NCBI GenBank assembly: GCA_051016155.1
Contig: CP136537.1
Coordinates: 62,001-126,000, forward strand
Origin: RCC90-49c sp051016155
GTDB taxonomy: Bacteria > Bacteroidota > Bacteroidia > Cytophagales > Amoebophilaceae
Length of the DNA: 64,000 bases
Direction: 5' to 3'
Positions within the stretch are counted from its first letter, which is position 1. The number at the start of each line of letters is the position of its first letter. The position numbers were made by a program, and so were the translations under genes. The notes beneath the pieces were generated by a model. The model was given only the letters and a program-made list of their open reading frames with translations, made no database searches and was not told where the DNA came from. Of the stretch, positions 33,521 to 42,118 are shown in pieces.

Positions 33521-35422
33521 TTACTCCCTTACTTCCAGTGCTAGCTGCTTTTGAAGGAGGTGCAAGGCAGGCTGTTTGGCAGCCAGGTAGTTAAACTTCT
33601 CTTGGGCGGTGTATGGCTTGTTGCTTTTTGTTGGCTGGGTCACTACCCCTTTGATATCCATGGCAGTATGCTGCAAGTGCTTGCGCAAGAAGGCTATTAG
33701 CTCCTCTTTGATGCTCCCTAAAATGTCTTGCTGCACGGCGTTCACAAGGGGCACCACAATGGTGGTGCCTTCTAAGCGAATGGCTTGGCTGAGGACACTA
33801 TACTCTGACATTTTACCAGCTGCTTTGAGCTGCTGGGCATAGGCTTGCCAGTGTGGCTGTAGGGCGGCTAATGTCAAAGAAGATGGCTCAGCGGTAGGTT
33901 GAGGAGCCTGTGCAGAAGAGACTGTCTCTTTTTTTGCAACACGCTCTTTGAGTTGGTCCAAGCGAGGCAGCCTGGTGGTAGTGAGCAACGTGCTTGGCTT
34001 AGCCGAAGGCTGCGCCCTCTGGTCAGCAGCGGTGTCCTTGCTGGGCGGCTTCGGGCCAGTGCTTGAAGAAGCCACTGGAGCAGCAGAGGCTGTCGGCTTG
34101 GGATGAGGAATTGTGCTGGCAGCTCTCTCTTCGTGGCGGAGCTGCTGCGCGTCAGTGCTTGGGCTAGGGCTTGGAACCGGCGCTGCAGTGGGGGTAACTG
34201 GCGGCTTGGGCTGCGGCGCACTGTCAGCAGCGATGTCCTTGCTGGTCGGCTTCGGGCCAGTGCTTGGAAGAGGCTCTGGAGGCGTACGCTGCTGGGGTGC
34301 TCCTCCATCGGTGGTGGGTTGAGGACTGCCCTGCATGTAAGCCAGCTCTATGAGCGCCAGCTCTACATGGAGCCGCTGGTTGTTATTGTTCTTGTAGTGC
34401 AGGTCACACTGCTGAGTAATCTGCAAAGCCTTGAACAAAAAGTCCAGGCCTGCCTGGGCTGCCTGGGCCTGGTATTGCTCCTTGATGCGCTCGGCAGTGG
34501 CTAGCAGGGGCAAGGTAGTGGCCTTGTGGCTCACCATGAGGTTACGGAAATGTTCGCTCAAGCCCGTGATGAAATGATGGCCATCAAAGCCGGCTTTGAG
34601 TATCTCATCGTAGAGCAGCAGCGCTGCGCCAGCATCCCCCTGCAGACAAGCCTCTGTCAGCCTGAAGTAATAGGCATGGTCCAGAATGTGCAGGTGCGCC
34701 CTGGTGGCTTGATAGGTTACCTTCTGGCCCGCAGCAAAAGTGACAATCAGGTCAAAAACAGAGAGCGCATCGCGCATCGCGCCGTCTGCCTTTTGGCTGA
34801 TGAGGTGCAAGGCTTCTTCTTCGTAGGCAATGCCTTCTTGCTCAGCAATGTGCTTGAGCTGCTGCACGCTGTCTTGGGGCTGGATGCGGTGGAAGTCAAA
34901 TAGCTGGCACCGCGACAGGATGGTAGGAATGATTTTGTGCTTCTCTGTCGTGGCCAAGATAAAGATGGCATAGCTAGGTGGCTCTTCCAGGGTCTTCAAA
35001 AAGGCGTTGAAGGCATTGTTAGAGAGCATGTGCACCTCATCAATGATATAGACCTTGTACTGCCCTGTTGGGGGGGGGTAGCGCACTTGCTCTACCAAGG
35101 CGCGGATGTCTTCTACCGAATTGTTGGAGGCTGCGTCTAGCTCGTAGACATTCATGGAGCTGCCATGGTTGAAGCTCGTGCACGAGGCGCAGGTGTTGCA
35201 GGGCTCTGTGTCTGCAGTGACTTGCTGGCAATTGATGGTTTTGGCCAGGATGCGGGCACAAGTGGTTTTTCCCACGCCCCTAGGGCCACAAAACAAAAAA
35301 GCCTGGGCCAAGTGATTGTTTTGGACCGCGTTCTTGAGCGTGGTGGTAATGTGGTCCTGGCCCAGCACATGGCTGAAGACGGCAGGGCGGTATTTTCTAG
35401 CAGAAACAACAAAGCTCTCCAT
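33521..35422 (-). CDS. dnaX: DNA polymerase III subunits gamma/tau
   Basis: Clamp-loader ATPase. Seen: N-terminal MESFVVSARKYRPAVFSHVL, Walker A GPRGVGKTTCARILAK, a four-Cys zinc module (NCQQVTADTEPCNTCASC), Walker B IIDEVHMLS, sensor 1 LATTEKHKI, domain III to about residue 365, then a Pro/Thr/Ala-rich linker containing a duplicated STGPKP(T/P)SKD module, and a C-terminal domain typical of Bacteroidota. A run of seven A residues in the sense strand (33929-33935, reading GCA AAA AAA GAG) could support a -1 slip ending at a TGA 14 codons later (33888-33890), giving a gamma-like product. Confidence 0.94.
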   Translation of the reverse strand: MESFVVSARKYRPAVFSHVLGQDHITTTLKNAVQNNHLAQAFLFCGPRGVGKTTCARILAKTINCQQVTADTEPCNTCASCTSFNHGSSMNVYELDAASNNSVEDIRALVEQVRYPPPTGQYKVYIIDEVHMLSNNAFNAFLKTLEEPPSYAIFILATTEKHKIIPTILSRCQLFDFHRIQPQDSVQQLKHIAEQEGIAYEEEALHLISQKADGAMRDALSVFDLIVTFAAGQKVTYQATRAHLHILDHAYYFRLTEACLQGDAGAALLLYDEILKAGFDGHHFITGLSEHFRNLMVSHKATTLPLLATAERIKEQYQAQAAQAGLDFLFKALQITQQCDLHYKNNNNQRLHVELALIELAYMQGSPQPTTDGGAPQQRTPPEPLPSTGPKPTSKDIAADSAPQPKPPVTPTAAPVPSPSPSTDAQQLRHEERAASTIPHPKPTASAAPVASSSTGPKPPSKDTAADQRAQPSAKPSTLLTTTRLPRLDQLKERVAKKETVSSAQAPQPTAEPSSLTLAALQPHWQAYAQQLKAAGKMSEYSVLSQAIRLEGTTIVVPLVNAVQQDILGSIKEELIAFLRKHLQHTAMDIKGVVTQPTKSNKPYTAQEKFNYLAAKQPALHLLQKQLALEVRE

Positions 35423-35520
35423 AAATACAAAGCTAATACAAAGCTAGGTTCTTTACGGAGGGCTTGGAGTAAAGGAGCTGTAGATCGCCCTGGCAGGGTT
35501 GTATAGCGTGTGCGAGACAG

Positions 35521-36168
35521 TTACAAGTCGATGACGGAAAGTTTTCTGAGAGCCTCTAGGAACGCTTCTATTGTTTTTTGCTGCTTTCTTCTCATGTATC
35601 CTTTGTTAGGGTCAGCGTTATTACTACGAAAGAAAACATGGTGTGTGCCGTCTTTAAAATCATCACCTACAACAGCCATTAAAGGGTCCACCACTAAGTC
35701 GACTATTTGTGTGAGCGATGCTCCTCCCAATTTGGCTTTTAGGTCCTCTACTGCTGCTTCCACATTGCTCTCCTCTATGTTATCGCTTGCAAGCTTATCA
35801 ATAGAGGGACTTAAGGCCACTAAAAAATTTACAGCGGCTTTTCCCTCATTAGCTTTCGCTTGGACATCAGAAGATGACAAAGACGTGGTGCCCTTAAGGA
35901 ATACGTTGTTCGTCCATGCTTTATTTAGATTCTCAGCTAATGATGCTATTTTTGTCCTCGTTTGGATTTTACCCTTAAATGCCTGAAATGCCGCTACTGC
36001 TTTTTGAATTTTAGCTTGCTTTGCTGGATCAGGTGCTTCTGGGTTGGGATCAGGCTGCTTATGCTCAGGGAATGAAGGACCTGTAGAGGCATCTTCGTTC
36101 GAGCCGCAGGTTGTGGCAGCAAGCAGCATCCAACTTATTGCAAGGAGTTGACGCGGGCGTATGTTCAT
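35521..36168 (-). CDS. Predicted lipoprotein, unknown function (215 aa)
   Basis: Seen: signal peptide LLAISWMLLAATTC with lipobox ATTC (Cys about residue 21), a short Pro/Asp-rich linker, and a helical Ala/Lys-rich domain (KIQKAVAAFQAFKGKIQTRT) with an uncharged centre (VDLVVDPLMAVVGDDFKDGT). The C-terminus is basic (GYMRRKQQKTIEAFLEALRK). No family is recognised. It sits alone between dnaX and fabI, with dispersed repeat sequence upstream. Confidence 0.68.
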   Translation of the reverse strand: MNIRPRQLLAISWMLLAATTCGSNEDASTGPSFPEHKQPDPNPEAPDPAKQAKIQKAVAAFQAFKGKIQTRTKIASLAENLNKAWTNNVFLKGTTSLSSSDVQAKANEGKAAVNFLVALSPSIDKLASDNIEESNVEAAVEDLKAKLGGASLTQIVDLVVDPLMAVVGDDFKDGTHHVFFRSNNADPNKGYMRRKQQKTIEAFLEALRKLSVIDL

Positions 36169-36299
36169 AACTTGTGTTGTTTACCTTGTGAGACTTGTAA
36201 ATTACGCTCTTTTTTAACGAGTAAAAAAACCGGTCTATTCTTGTAACTGTCTGTCAGCACTGTAATTGGCTATGCAAGTGGTTACAAAGATACCGCCCA

Positions 36300-36440
36300 T
36301 CTACCTCTTCTCTGCTGTCACGAGGTACACTGCGCTGGAATTCCTCACTTGCGTTCGAAATGACAAGAGCGTTGCGTAACGGAGAGAGTTAAGTTGCCCA
36401 ATCACCAAATCACGCAATGAGTCAGTCACCTAGTCGGCAA
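36300..36440. repeat. REP-like element followed by octamer array
   Basis: At 36312-36372 a minus-oriented REP-like copy (GGAATTCCTCACTTGCGTTC, GAAATGACA). At 36393-36430 octamer units cccaatca, caccaaat, cacgcaat, gagtcagt, cacctagt. Both lie in the gap behind fabI. Confidence 0.55.
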
Positions 36441-36459
36441 CACAGCGATGCAACTACTA

Positions 36460-37263
36460 TTACGCCCCTACCAGCTCTTCTACTATGCCCGTGCTGGAAA
36501 AGCCGCCATCGTGCATGAGGTTCTGCATGGTCACCTTCCTACTCAAGTCAGAAAACATCAGCACAATGTAGTTAGCACAATCGGCAGCACTGGCATTGCC
36601 CAAGGGAGACACTTTTTGAGCGTAGTCCAAGAATTGATCAAATCTAGGGACGCCATTGCCTGCCGTGGTGGGCGTAGGGGACTGAGAGATGGTATTGACC
36701 CGCACTTGCTTTTGTTTGCCCAAGCGATAGCCATAGCTTCTGGCAATGGACTCGAGGAGGGCCTTGGCCTGTGCCATGTCTGAGTAGTCTGGAAAAGTTC
36801 TTTGCGCAGCAATGTAGGAGAGGGCTAGAATGGACCCCCATTGGTTCATGGCGTCGAGCTTTTCGGCTGTTTGCATGACTTTGTGAAACGACAAGGCAGA
36901 TACGTCGAGTGTTTTGAGGAACCAGTCATAATTCAGGTCTCCATAGGCCCTTTTCTTGCGCACGTTCGGGCTCATCCCAATGGAATGAAGGATAAAGTCG
37001 ATTTTGCCTCCGAGGACGTCCATAGATTCATGAAAGAGTTTTTCTACCTCCTCTAAAGAAGTGGCATCAGCAGGAATGACTGTGGCTTGACATGCTTCAG
37101 CCAGTTGCTGGATTTTGCCCATCCGCAGGGCAATGGGTGTGTTGGTCAAAGTGAAGCGGCCTCCTTCTGCATGAATTGCTTGAGCTGCCTGCCAGGCAAT
37201 CGAATTGTCATCGAGTGCTCCTAATATAATGCCCCTTTTCCCCTGTAATAAGTTGTAAGCCAT
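36460..37263 (-). CDS. fabI: Enoyl-[acyl-carrier-protein] reductase FabI
   Basis: NADH-dependent last step of each fatty-acid elongation cycle, the target class of triclosan-type inhibitors. Seen: atypical SDR start GKRGIILGALDDNSIAWQAA with the FabI nucleotide motif, FILHSIGMSPNV, and the catalytic Y-x6-K in YSDMAQAKALLES (residues about 159-166); then RVNTISQSPTPT. Length 267 aa is normal. A candidate TATCTTTG box lies at 37354-37361 on the minus strand, about 90 bp upstream. Confidence 0.95.
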   Translation of the reverse strand: MAYNLLQGKRGIILGALDDNSIAWQAAQAIHAEGGRFTLTNTPIALRMGKIQQLAEACQATVIPADATSLEEVEKLFHESMDVLGGKIDFILHSIGMSPNVRKKRAYGDLNYDWFLKTLDVSALSFHKVMQTAEKLDAMNQWGSILALSYIAAQRTFPDYSDMAQAKALLESIARSYGYRLGKQKQVRVNTISQSPTPTTAGNGVPRFDQFLDYAQKVSPLGNASAADCANYIVLMFSDLSRKVTMQNLMHDGGFSSTGIVEELVGA

Positions 37264-37353
37264 ACGTTCTGTTTGTTGTTGCTCCTAAGGAAAAAGTTCC
37301 TTGGCAAGGTTTCTAAGTAGAATGTTTTTTATATTGTCTATGCCCTTGCACCA

Positions 37354-37361
37354 CAAAGATA
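37354..37361 (-). promoter_or_regulatory. Candidate -7 box upstream of fabI
   Basis: The minus strand reads TATCTTTG, matching the Bacteroidota TAnnTTTG -7 element. The nearest TTG lies 22 bp upstream instead of the usual 19, so support is only partial. Confidence 0.35.
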
Positions 37362-37445
37362 AATACATTGGGTATTCACCGTGCAAGGCGACTCATTTTC
37401 AAGAGGAAACAACTGTATACTATCTAATCCAACAACAAACCATCA

Positions 37446-38549
37446 ATGACTGCTTATCCCAATCAGCGTAACCTAATTACTTCTACTTGTCATGCTGTTT
37501 GCACAGCATGCTGCTATTTTATGTTGCTACTTTCAAGCGCTACACCCTGTTGGGCGCAAAATGCAGAGCAGGAAAAAGAGCATCATGCGGTGTCTTCTGC
37601 ATCGCCTGTGCGCGTGCTTTGCATAGATGGAGGAGGTGTGCGCGGCATTATTCCTGCGCGCATCTTACAGACATTCGAAGAGCAGGCAGGACGTCCTATA
37701 CATGAACTTTTCGACATCGTCATAGGGACTTCTACAGGCGGAATTATTGCTTTAGCTATTGCTATGCCTGATCCTGGTCAGTCTCAAAAAGCCATGTATA
37801 AGGCGCAAGACTTGGTTCAATTCTACCTGGAGCGCTCTTCCTATATTTTTAAGCAGTCCATCTGGCGCAATTTGCAAACTGCGTTTGGCATCTGGGGGGC
37901 CAAATACAACCGAGAGCGTTTGGACCATGTACTAGAAGACCTCTTTAAAGATACCCGATTAGACCAGAGCCTGTGCCATGCAGGTGTCCTCTCTTATTCG
38001 GTGGATAACTATCTCCCTCACCTTTGGTCAAGCTACAATGCGCAAAAGGATTCACGTAAGAACCACTACCTTAAAGATGCTGCAGGCGCTACTAGCGCAG
38101 CGCCCATTCTCTTTGCTCCCAAAGCTATTGTTTCTGAGGATGGTCAAGAGTATTTCACCGAAGTGGATGGGGGCATCTATGCTAACAACCCTGCCACCGC
38201 AGCCATGATTGCTGTTTCTGAGTTATATCCCGACTTTAAGCGTGACTCACTCGTCATGGTCTCTCTAGGCACAGGAAAAGTAGGTGGGCGCTCATATGAC
38301 TATAGAGGCCTAATAGGTCTCGGTCGCCTTATGGGCGATATGATCGATGCCAATAGCGAGCTCATAGACGGGACGCTACGCGCCCTAGTCCCTAATTACC
38401 ACCAATTTCAAGTGACGCTCCCCAACGAGCTGATGACCATGGACAATGGAGATAAGAAGCACCTTTATAAGTTAATTGACTACACAGAGCAGATGCTTGA
38501 TAAAAAGAAAGCAGAGATTAATATCCTGCTGAAAAAGCTAGAGAAGTAG
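37446..38549 (+). CDS. Secreted patatin-like phospholipase (367 aa)
   Basis: Predicted acyl hydrolase with a Ser-Asp dyad. Seen: an N-terminal hydrophobic signal CYFMLLLSSATPCWA (cleavage about residue 38), oxyanion loop DGGGVRGIIPARIL (about 60), nucleophile GTSTGG (about 93), and the catalytic Asp in EVDGGIYANNP (about 242). All motifs are intact. Family knowledge: bacterial patatins such as ExoU-type or CapV-type enzymes attack phospholipids; in intracellular bacteria they are often effectors. With an export signal and no transport genes nearby, a role in host membrane interaction is inference. It could also serve lipid turnover in the envelope. Confidence 0.88.
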   Translation: MTAYPNQRNLITSTCHAVCTACCYFMLLLSSATPCWAQNAEQEKEHHAVSSASPVRVLCIDGGGVRGIIPARILQTFEEQAGRPIHELFDIVIGTSTGGIIALAIAMPDPGQSQKAMYKAQDLVQFYLERSSYIFKQSIWRNLQTAFGIWGAKYNRERLDHVLEDLFKDTRLDQSLCHAGVLSYSVDNYLPHLWSSYNAQKDSRKNHYLKDAAGATSAAPILFAPKAIVSEDGQEYFTEVDGGIYANNPATAAMIAVSELYPDFKRDSLVMVSLGTGKVGGRSYDYRGLIGLGRLMGDMIDANSELIDGTLRALVPNYHQFQVTLPNELMTMDNGDKKHLYKLIDYTEQMLDKKKAEINILLKKLEK

Positions 38550-38574
38550 CTATGCGCTACCTCAGCTTACGCAA

Positions 38575-38655
38575 TGGCTTTGTCATTCCGACCCTGGCGA
38601 GGAATCTCTGCGTGGTGTGGCCCTCGCAAGGATGTTTCAACATGGCAAAATGAGG
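38575..38655. repeat. REP-like element between patatin and mrp genes
   Basis: GTCATTCCGACCCTGGCGAG with AATCTCTGCG, followed by an inverted half (AAGGATGTTTCAACATGGCA). The layout matches the paired copies at 40469-40543. Confidence 0.5.
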
Positions 38656-38687
38656 CGTATTAAGAGGGCCGCGTAATCAGTCAAAAT

Positions 38688-39776
38688 CTACCTGGTCCTT
38701 TGCACAGGCTGCGTAGGGGCCAGTTGTGCATTGCGAATAGCTATCTGCTGCGCTAAGGCAGTAGCTACTTGATCAAATACCTGCCTCTCTTCCTGCAAAA
38801 CAGCAGGCACCCCACTATCTCCTCCTTCGCGTATGCTCTGAACCAAGGGGACCTTGCCTAGAAAAGGAACCCCCTGCTGTGCAGCCAGTCGCTGCCCTCC
38901 AGCCTGACCAAAGGGGTAATACTTATGATCAGGGCGTTCTGCCAGGGCAAAATAAGCCATGTTTTCTACTACGCCGAGTACAGGTACGTCAATGCCTGGC
39001 TTCTGGAACATGGCCAAGCCTTTGACAGCATCAGCTAGGGCTACTTTCTGGGGAGTAGTGACGAGCACAGCACCTGTCACGGGCACTGCCTGCACGAGCG
39101 TCAGGTGGATGTCACTTGTGCCTGGAGGCAGGTCAATGAGCAGGTAATCCAGAGCGCCCCAGTCAGTATCGCCCAACAGCTGCCTCAGGGCTTTGCTGGC
39201 CATAGGACCTCGCCACACCATGGCATCGTCTGCAGGGACGAGCAAACCAATAGAAAGGGTACGAATCCCATGCTTTTCCAGTGGTACTAAGTAGTTTTTA
39301 CCTGCTTGTTGTATAATGGAGGGCTTCACTCCTTCACAGCCCAGCATGGTGGGGATGGAAGGGCCAAAGATATCGGCGTCTAGCAATCCCACTTGCGCCC
39401 CGCGCTGCGCCAAAGCCACGGCTACATTCACCGCCACAGTGGACTTCCCTACCCCCCCTTTGCCTGAAGCCACAGCAATGATGTTCTTTACCTGCGGCAG
39501 CATAGGAGCATTGATCCTAGTAGAAGTCACCTGTGTAGTCAGATCGATGTCCACAGCTAAGTCTGCAGCTACGTGGGTATGGATGGCATCGACACAAGCT
39601 TTTTTCAGGAATTCTTGCAGTGGACAGGCAGGGGTTGTTAGCACTAGCGTAAAGGCCACCCTACTTGTGTCTACACGTAGGTCTTGGACCATGCCCAGTG
39701 TGACGAGATCCTGCTTTAAGTCAGGGTCTTCTACCGTACGCAGCGCACTGAGTACGTGTTCTTGAAGTTGGAGCAT
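38688..39776 (-). CDS. Mrp/ApbC-type iron-sulfur carrier ATPase
   Basis: P-loop ATPase proposed to carry and transfer Fe-S clusters. Seen: N-terminal MIP18/DUF59 domain (residues 1-90, ALRTVEDPDLKQDLVTLGMV), deviant Walker A VASGKGGVGKSTVAVNVA (about 105), DADIFGPSIPTMLG, and DYLLIDLPPGTSDIHL. The C-terminal CxxC typical of the family is not visible; the stretch around VENMAYFALAERPDHKYYPF aligns with the usual NM(S)..C..C region but has no Cys. That loss may mean reduced cluster binding and deserves a check. Octamer units precede the start and supply the AT of ATG. Confidence 0.88.
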   Translation of the reverse strand: MLQLQEHVLSALRTVEDPDLKQDLVTLGMVQDLRVDTSRVAFTLVLTTPACPLQEFLKKACVDAIHTHVAADLAVDIDLTTQVTSTRINAPMLPQVKNIIAVASGKGGVGKSTVAVNVAVALAQRGAQVGLLDADIFGPSIPTMLGCEGVKPSIIQQAGKNYLVPLEKHGIRTLSIGLLVPADDAMVWRGPMASKALRQLLGDTDWGALDYLLIDLPPGTSDIHLTLVQAVPVTGAVLVTTPQKVALADAVKGLAMFQKPGIDVPVLGVVENMAYFALAERPDHKYYPFGQAGGQRLAAQQGVPFLGKVPLVQSIREGGDSGVPAVLQEERQVFDQVATALAQQIAIRNAQLAPTQPVQRTR

Positions 39777-39862
39777 GGAGGCGTTAGCTCATTGGTTGAT
39801 TGAGTTAGTAGATTATTTGTTGATTGATCCATGCGTTCACGTGTTCATTTATTTGTTTATTT
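39775..39862 (-). repeat. Octamer array, 11 units, at mrp start
   Basis: Forward units atggaggc, gttagctc, attggttg, attgagtt, agtagatt, atttgttg, attgatcc, atgcgttc, acgtgttc, atttattt, gtttattt. The first contains the AT of the start codon. Several units are diverged. Confidence 0.65.
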
Positions 39863-39923
39863 GCTTAGGAGGACGAGGAATTCATCCAACCTTGAGATTA
39901 CTCAATCGCCTAATCAGTACATT

Positions 39924-40310
39924 ATGAAAGATAATACAGACCTACTCATTTATCTAGTTCTCAGCATTGTTGGTTTAGTGCTAAACAGAGTCTTTTCTGG
40001 ATACAATAATGAAGAATCTCTCTCAGAAGAGACTGAAGAAGAGGCCTTGTATGAGTCGCCTCACTCCTCCCCTACGCCTGTTCAGCACTGGACAATTGCC
40101 CAGTCCAACACAGGTCAGGAAGACGGCCTGCCTGCATCTACACCTAGGTCTACACGCAAGGTACAACCATCTCGCCCTGCCCCCACTTTACGGTCTGCCA
40201 AAGCTACCATTCCTCCATCAGCCACTCCCCCAAAAGGAAGCGGCCTCAGCCGCTATAGCGGCTGGAAAAAAGCCATTGTTATGCAAGAAATCCTTCAGCC
40301 TTATTCCTGA
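39924..40310 (+). CDS. Small single-helix membrane protein (128 aa)
   Basis: Start MKDNTDLLIYLVLSIVGLVL chosen over an upstream ATG (39831) because the extra 31 residues are encoded by octamer sequence. Seen: one transmembrane helix (residues about 7-25), an acidic then Pro/Ser/Thr-rich cytoplasmic or periplasmic tail, and a C-terminal motif KKAIVMQEILQPYS. Short Bacteroidota proteins ending in a similar AIVxxEIL motif are common, but their function is not known to me. Confidence 0.62.
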   Translation: MKDNTDLLIYLVLSIVGLVLNRVFSGYNNEESLSEETEEEALYESPHSSPTPVQHWTIAQSNTGQEDGLPASTPRSTRKVQPSRPAPTLRSAKATIPPSATPPKGSGLSRYSGWKKAIVMQEILQPYS

Positions 40311-40328
40311 TGCATAGGTAGGATTTAT

Positions 40329-40432
40329 ATTTGATTATTGGTCTCTTTAGTTGCTGGGCTATTTCGCCGTTATATCATCTGGCTATTTAGTTATTAGCCT
40401 ATTTGTTGATCAGATTATCTAGCTGTTTGTTA
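40329..40432. repeat. Octamer array, 13 units
   Basis: Forward units include atttgatt, attggtct, ctttagtt, gctgggct, atttcgcc, gttatatc, atctggct, atttagtt, attagcct and atttgttg. The 8-bp register holds over 104 bp although individual units differ. Confidence 0.6.
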
Positions 40433-40437
40433 CACCT

Positions 40438-40548
40438 TACGCAAGTTCGTTTCAAACATCTCGTCTTGTCATGTTGAATAAAGCGAAACATCTCTGCGAA
40501 GCCTACACTATGTAGCGCTTCTTTACCAAGCTTGGAATGACAATGCCA
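40438..40548. repeat. Inverted pair of REP-like elements
   Basis: A forward copy (GTCATGTTGAATAAAGCGAA then ACATCTCTGCG) and a reverse half (CTTTACCAAGCTTGGAATGA, CA) flank a short centre. This resembles the paired arrangement of REP sequences. It lies just behind the GT5-like gene. Confidence 0.55.
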
Positions 40549-40549
40549 T

Positions 40550-41368
40550 TCATTGATCTACTGCAAGTGACTTGCCTGACAACTCCTGATAAAGCTGATA
40601 GTACGTAGCTAGGCCTCCCTCGTCATTCTTAATGCAAGTAAGCGCTTTTTCATCTACCACCTCTTTAAAATGGGTATCCTGCAGTGCCTCTGCTTTTGTC
40701 ACCTTGTCCGCATGCTTGATGCCTGTTTGGATGAGTCCTTTGAAATCAGCAGTGGCGAGTGGTGCTAGAGCGTCTGCCCCTACCCTACCTACTTTTTCTG
40801 CGAGGTCTTTCTCTAATAGGTGAGTAAAGGTGTTGTTGTAGAGTGTAAACAGTGCTTTAGCTTTCTTGAGAATGGGTTCATTGCGATAGATCGTTTGCAA
40901 GTACATAGGGACTAAACTCGCTATCCAATCATGGCAGTGAATGATGTCAGGGGACCACTCAAGCTTTTTGGCTGTCTCTAATGCGCCCTTGCAGAAGAAA
41001 ATGATCCTTTCGCCATTGTCTTTGAAGAACTGATCGTCTTGGTCATAGAACACGGCCTTTCTTTTGAAGTATTCTTCACTATCAATGAAGTAAACTTGCA
41101 GCCTAGTATTAGGAATTGAGGCTACTTTGATCACCAAAGGCGTTTTCTTGTCACCTACTGTGATGTTAACGCCTGACAGGCGCACTACTTCATGTAGCCT
41201 ATTCTTTTTTTCGTTGATTAAGCCAAACCTGGGTACTAGGATTCTAATTTCTACCTCTTCTTTTTCTTGCATGTAATGACACAGTGTACTCATGAAGTCA
41301 GCAACTGATGAAGTTTGAAGAAAAGGAACGATTTCGCTGGCAACGTAGAGTACTCTTAATTTAGGCAT
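40550..41368 (-). CDS. Stand-alone GT5 glycogen/starch synthase N-terminal domain protein
   Basis: Seen: MPKLRVLYVASEIVPFLQTS resembles the glycogen synthase start (usually K.GGLADV follows; here SSVADFMSTL), PDIIHCHDWIASLVPMYL matches the GT5 HxHDW region, and the protein ends near residue 272, before the nucleotide-sugar-binding C-terminal domain. Similar 270-aa proteins are widespread in Bacteroidota. Known synthases need both domains, so this is probably not a glycogen synthase by itself. An ATG five codons upstream (41383) is an alternative start. Function unknown. Confidence 0.75.
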   Translation of the reverse strand: MPKLRVLYVASEIVPFLQTSSVADFMSTLCHYMQEKEEVEIRILVPRFGLINEKKNRLHEVVRLSGVNITVGDKKTPLVIKVASIPNTRLQVYFIDSEEYFKRKAVFYDQDDQFFKDNGERIIFFCKGALETAKKLEWSPDIIHCHDWIASLVPMYLQTIYRNEPILKKAKALFTLYNNTFTHLLEKDLAEKVGRVGADALAPLATADFKGLIQTGIKHADKVTKAEALQDTHFKEVVDEKALTCIKNDEGGLATYYQLYQELSGKSLAVDQ

Positions 41369-41404
41369 ATCAATATCTCTCATTTATTAGAAGCCATGGA
41401 TGAC

Positions 41405-41508
41405 GGCTGTTACAAAATAGCCCTCATTGCGCTTCTAGACTTTTCAAATAGACTTTCTTTAGGGCTAGAAAGGGTTTTTTAAATCACTCAATAATGCAGT
41501 GATTTTGG
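41405..41508 (+). repeat. Dispersed 110-bp element
   Basis: Starts GGCTGTTACAAAATAGCCCT, continues AGACTTTTCAAATAGACTTT and AAAGGGTTTTTTAAATCACT, and ends with octamer sequence CAATAATGCAGTGATTTTGG. Compare 42005, 61257 and the minus-strand pair at 27530-27768. Confidence 0.7.
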
Positions 41509-42004
41509 TTTATGCTTACTCCGCTCCTCACACAGCCTTTCCCAGTGCATCTCATCTTGCCATAGTTAATCGCCTGAAACACTCTTCTCTTCCTCCACTA
41601 CGTTAAGATGCTTCGCTGGGCTCGGAATGGCGGCGCTGCTGTGCAAGGGGCATCAATTATTTCTTTTGTCCTAACAATTATACATAGTATTATCCATTTT
41701 TTCAACGTTGTGTTGTCATAATTTTCTACAAGCATATCTTTTTTGTACAAAAAAACTTATTAAACACACAATATGAAATCTTGCATCATAGTTATGTATA
41801 ATATGTGCTGCAAGCATGCACAATCAAACCAAGAACAGGGTGACATTTAAAGATTACAAATAGCATTGCTTCCCCAATAGAGGTAGTCCAGGAATAGCCA
41901 AGTCCTCAAGGGTAGCCATGCATCGTGCGCTGCGTCTTGTGGGCGCTCTTCTGCGGGAAATTTTTTTTCCTACCTTGTTAGTACGTCGGCGTAAAGTTAT
42001 CTAA

Positions 42005-42115
42005 GGCTGTTGCAAGACAGCCCCACCCACACTGCTAAACTTTTAAAATAGACTGTGTTGGGGGCTATAAAAGGTCTTTAAATCACAAAATCACTTGGTA
42101 ATGCAACGATCTCAA
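42005..42115 (+). repeat. Dispersed 110-bp element
   Basis: Starts GGCTGTTGCAAGACAGCCCC, continues AAACTTTTAAAATAGACTGT and GGTCTTTAAATCACAAAATC, and ends GGTAATGCAACGATCTCAAG. It ends four bases before the aspS stop codon region. Confidence 0.7.
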
Positions 42116-42118
42116 GCT

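Larger units (their letters stand above)
41369..42118. other. 750-bp gap with two dispersed-element copies
   Basis: Two full copies of the 110-bp element occupy 41405-41508 and 42005-42115. A diverged REP-like pair lies at about 41540-41635. The AT-rich middle (41660-41860) holds no frame longer than 25 codons. No tRNA-like or other RNA signature was recognised. Confidence 0.5.
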
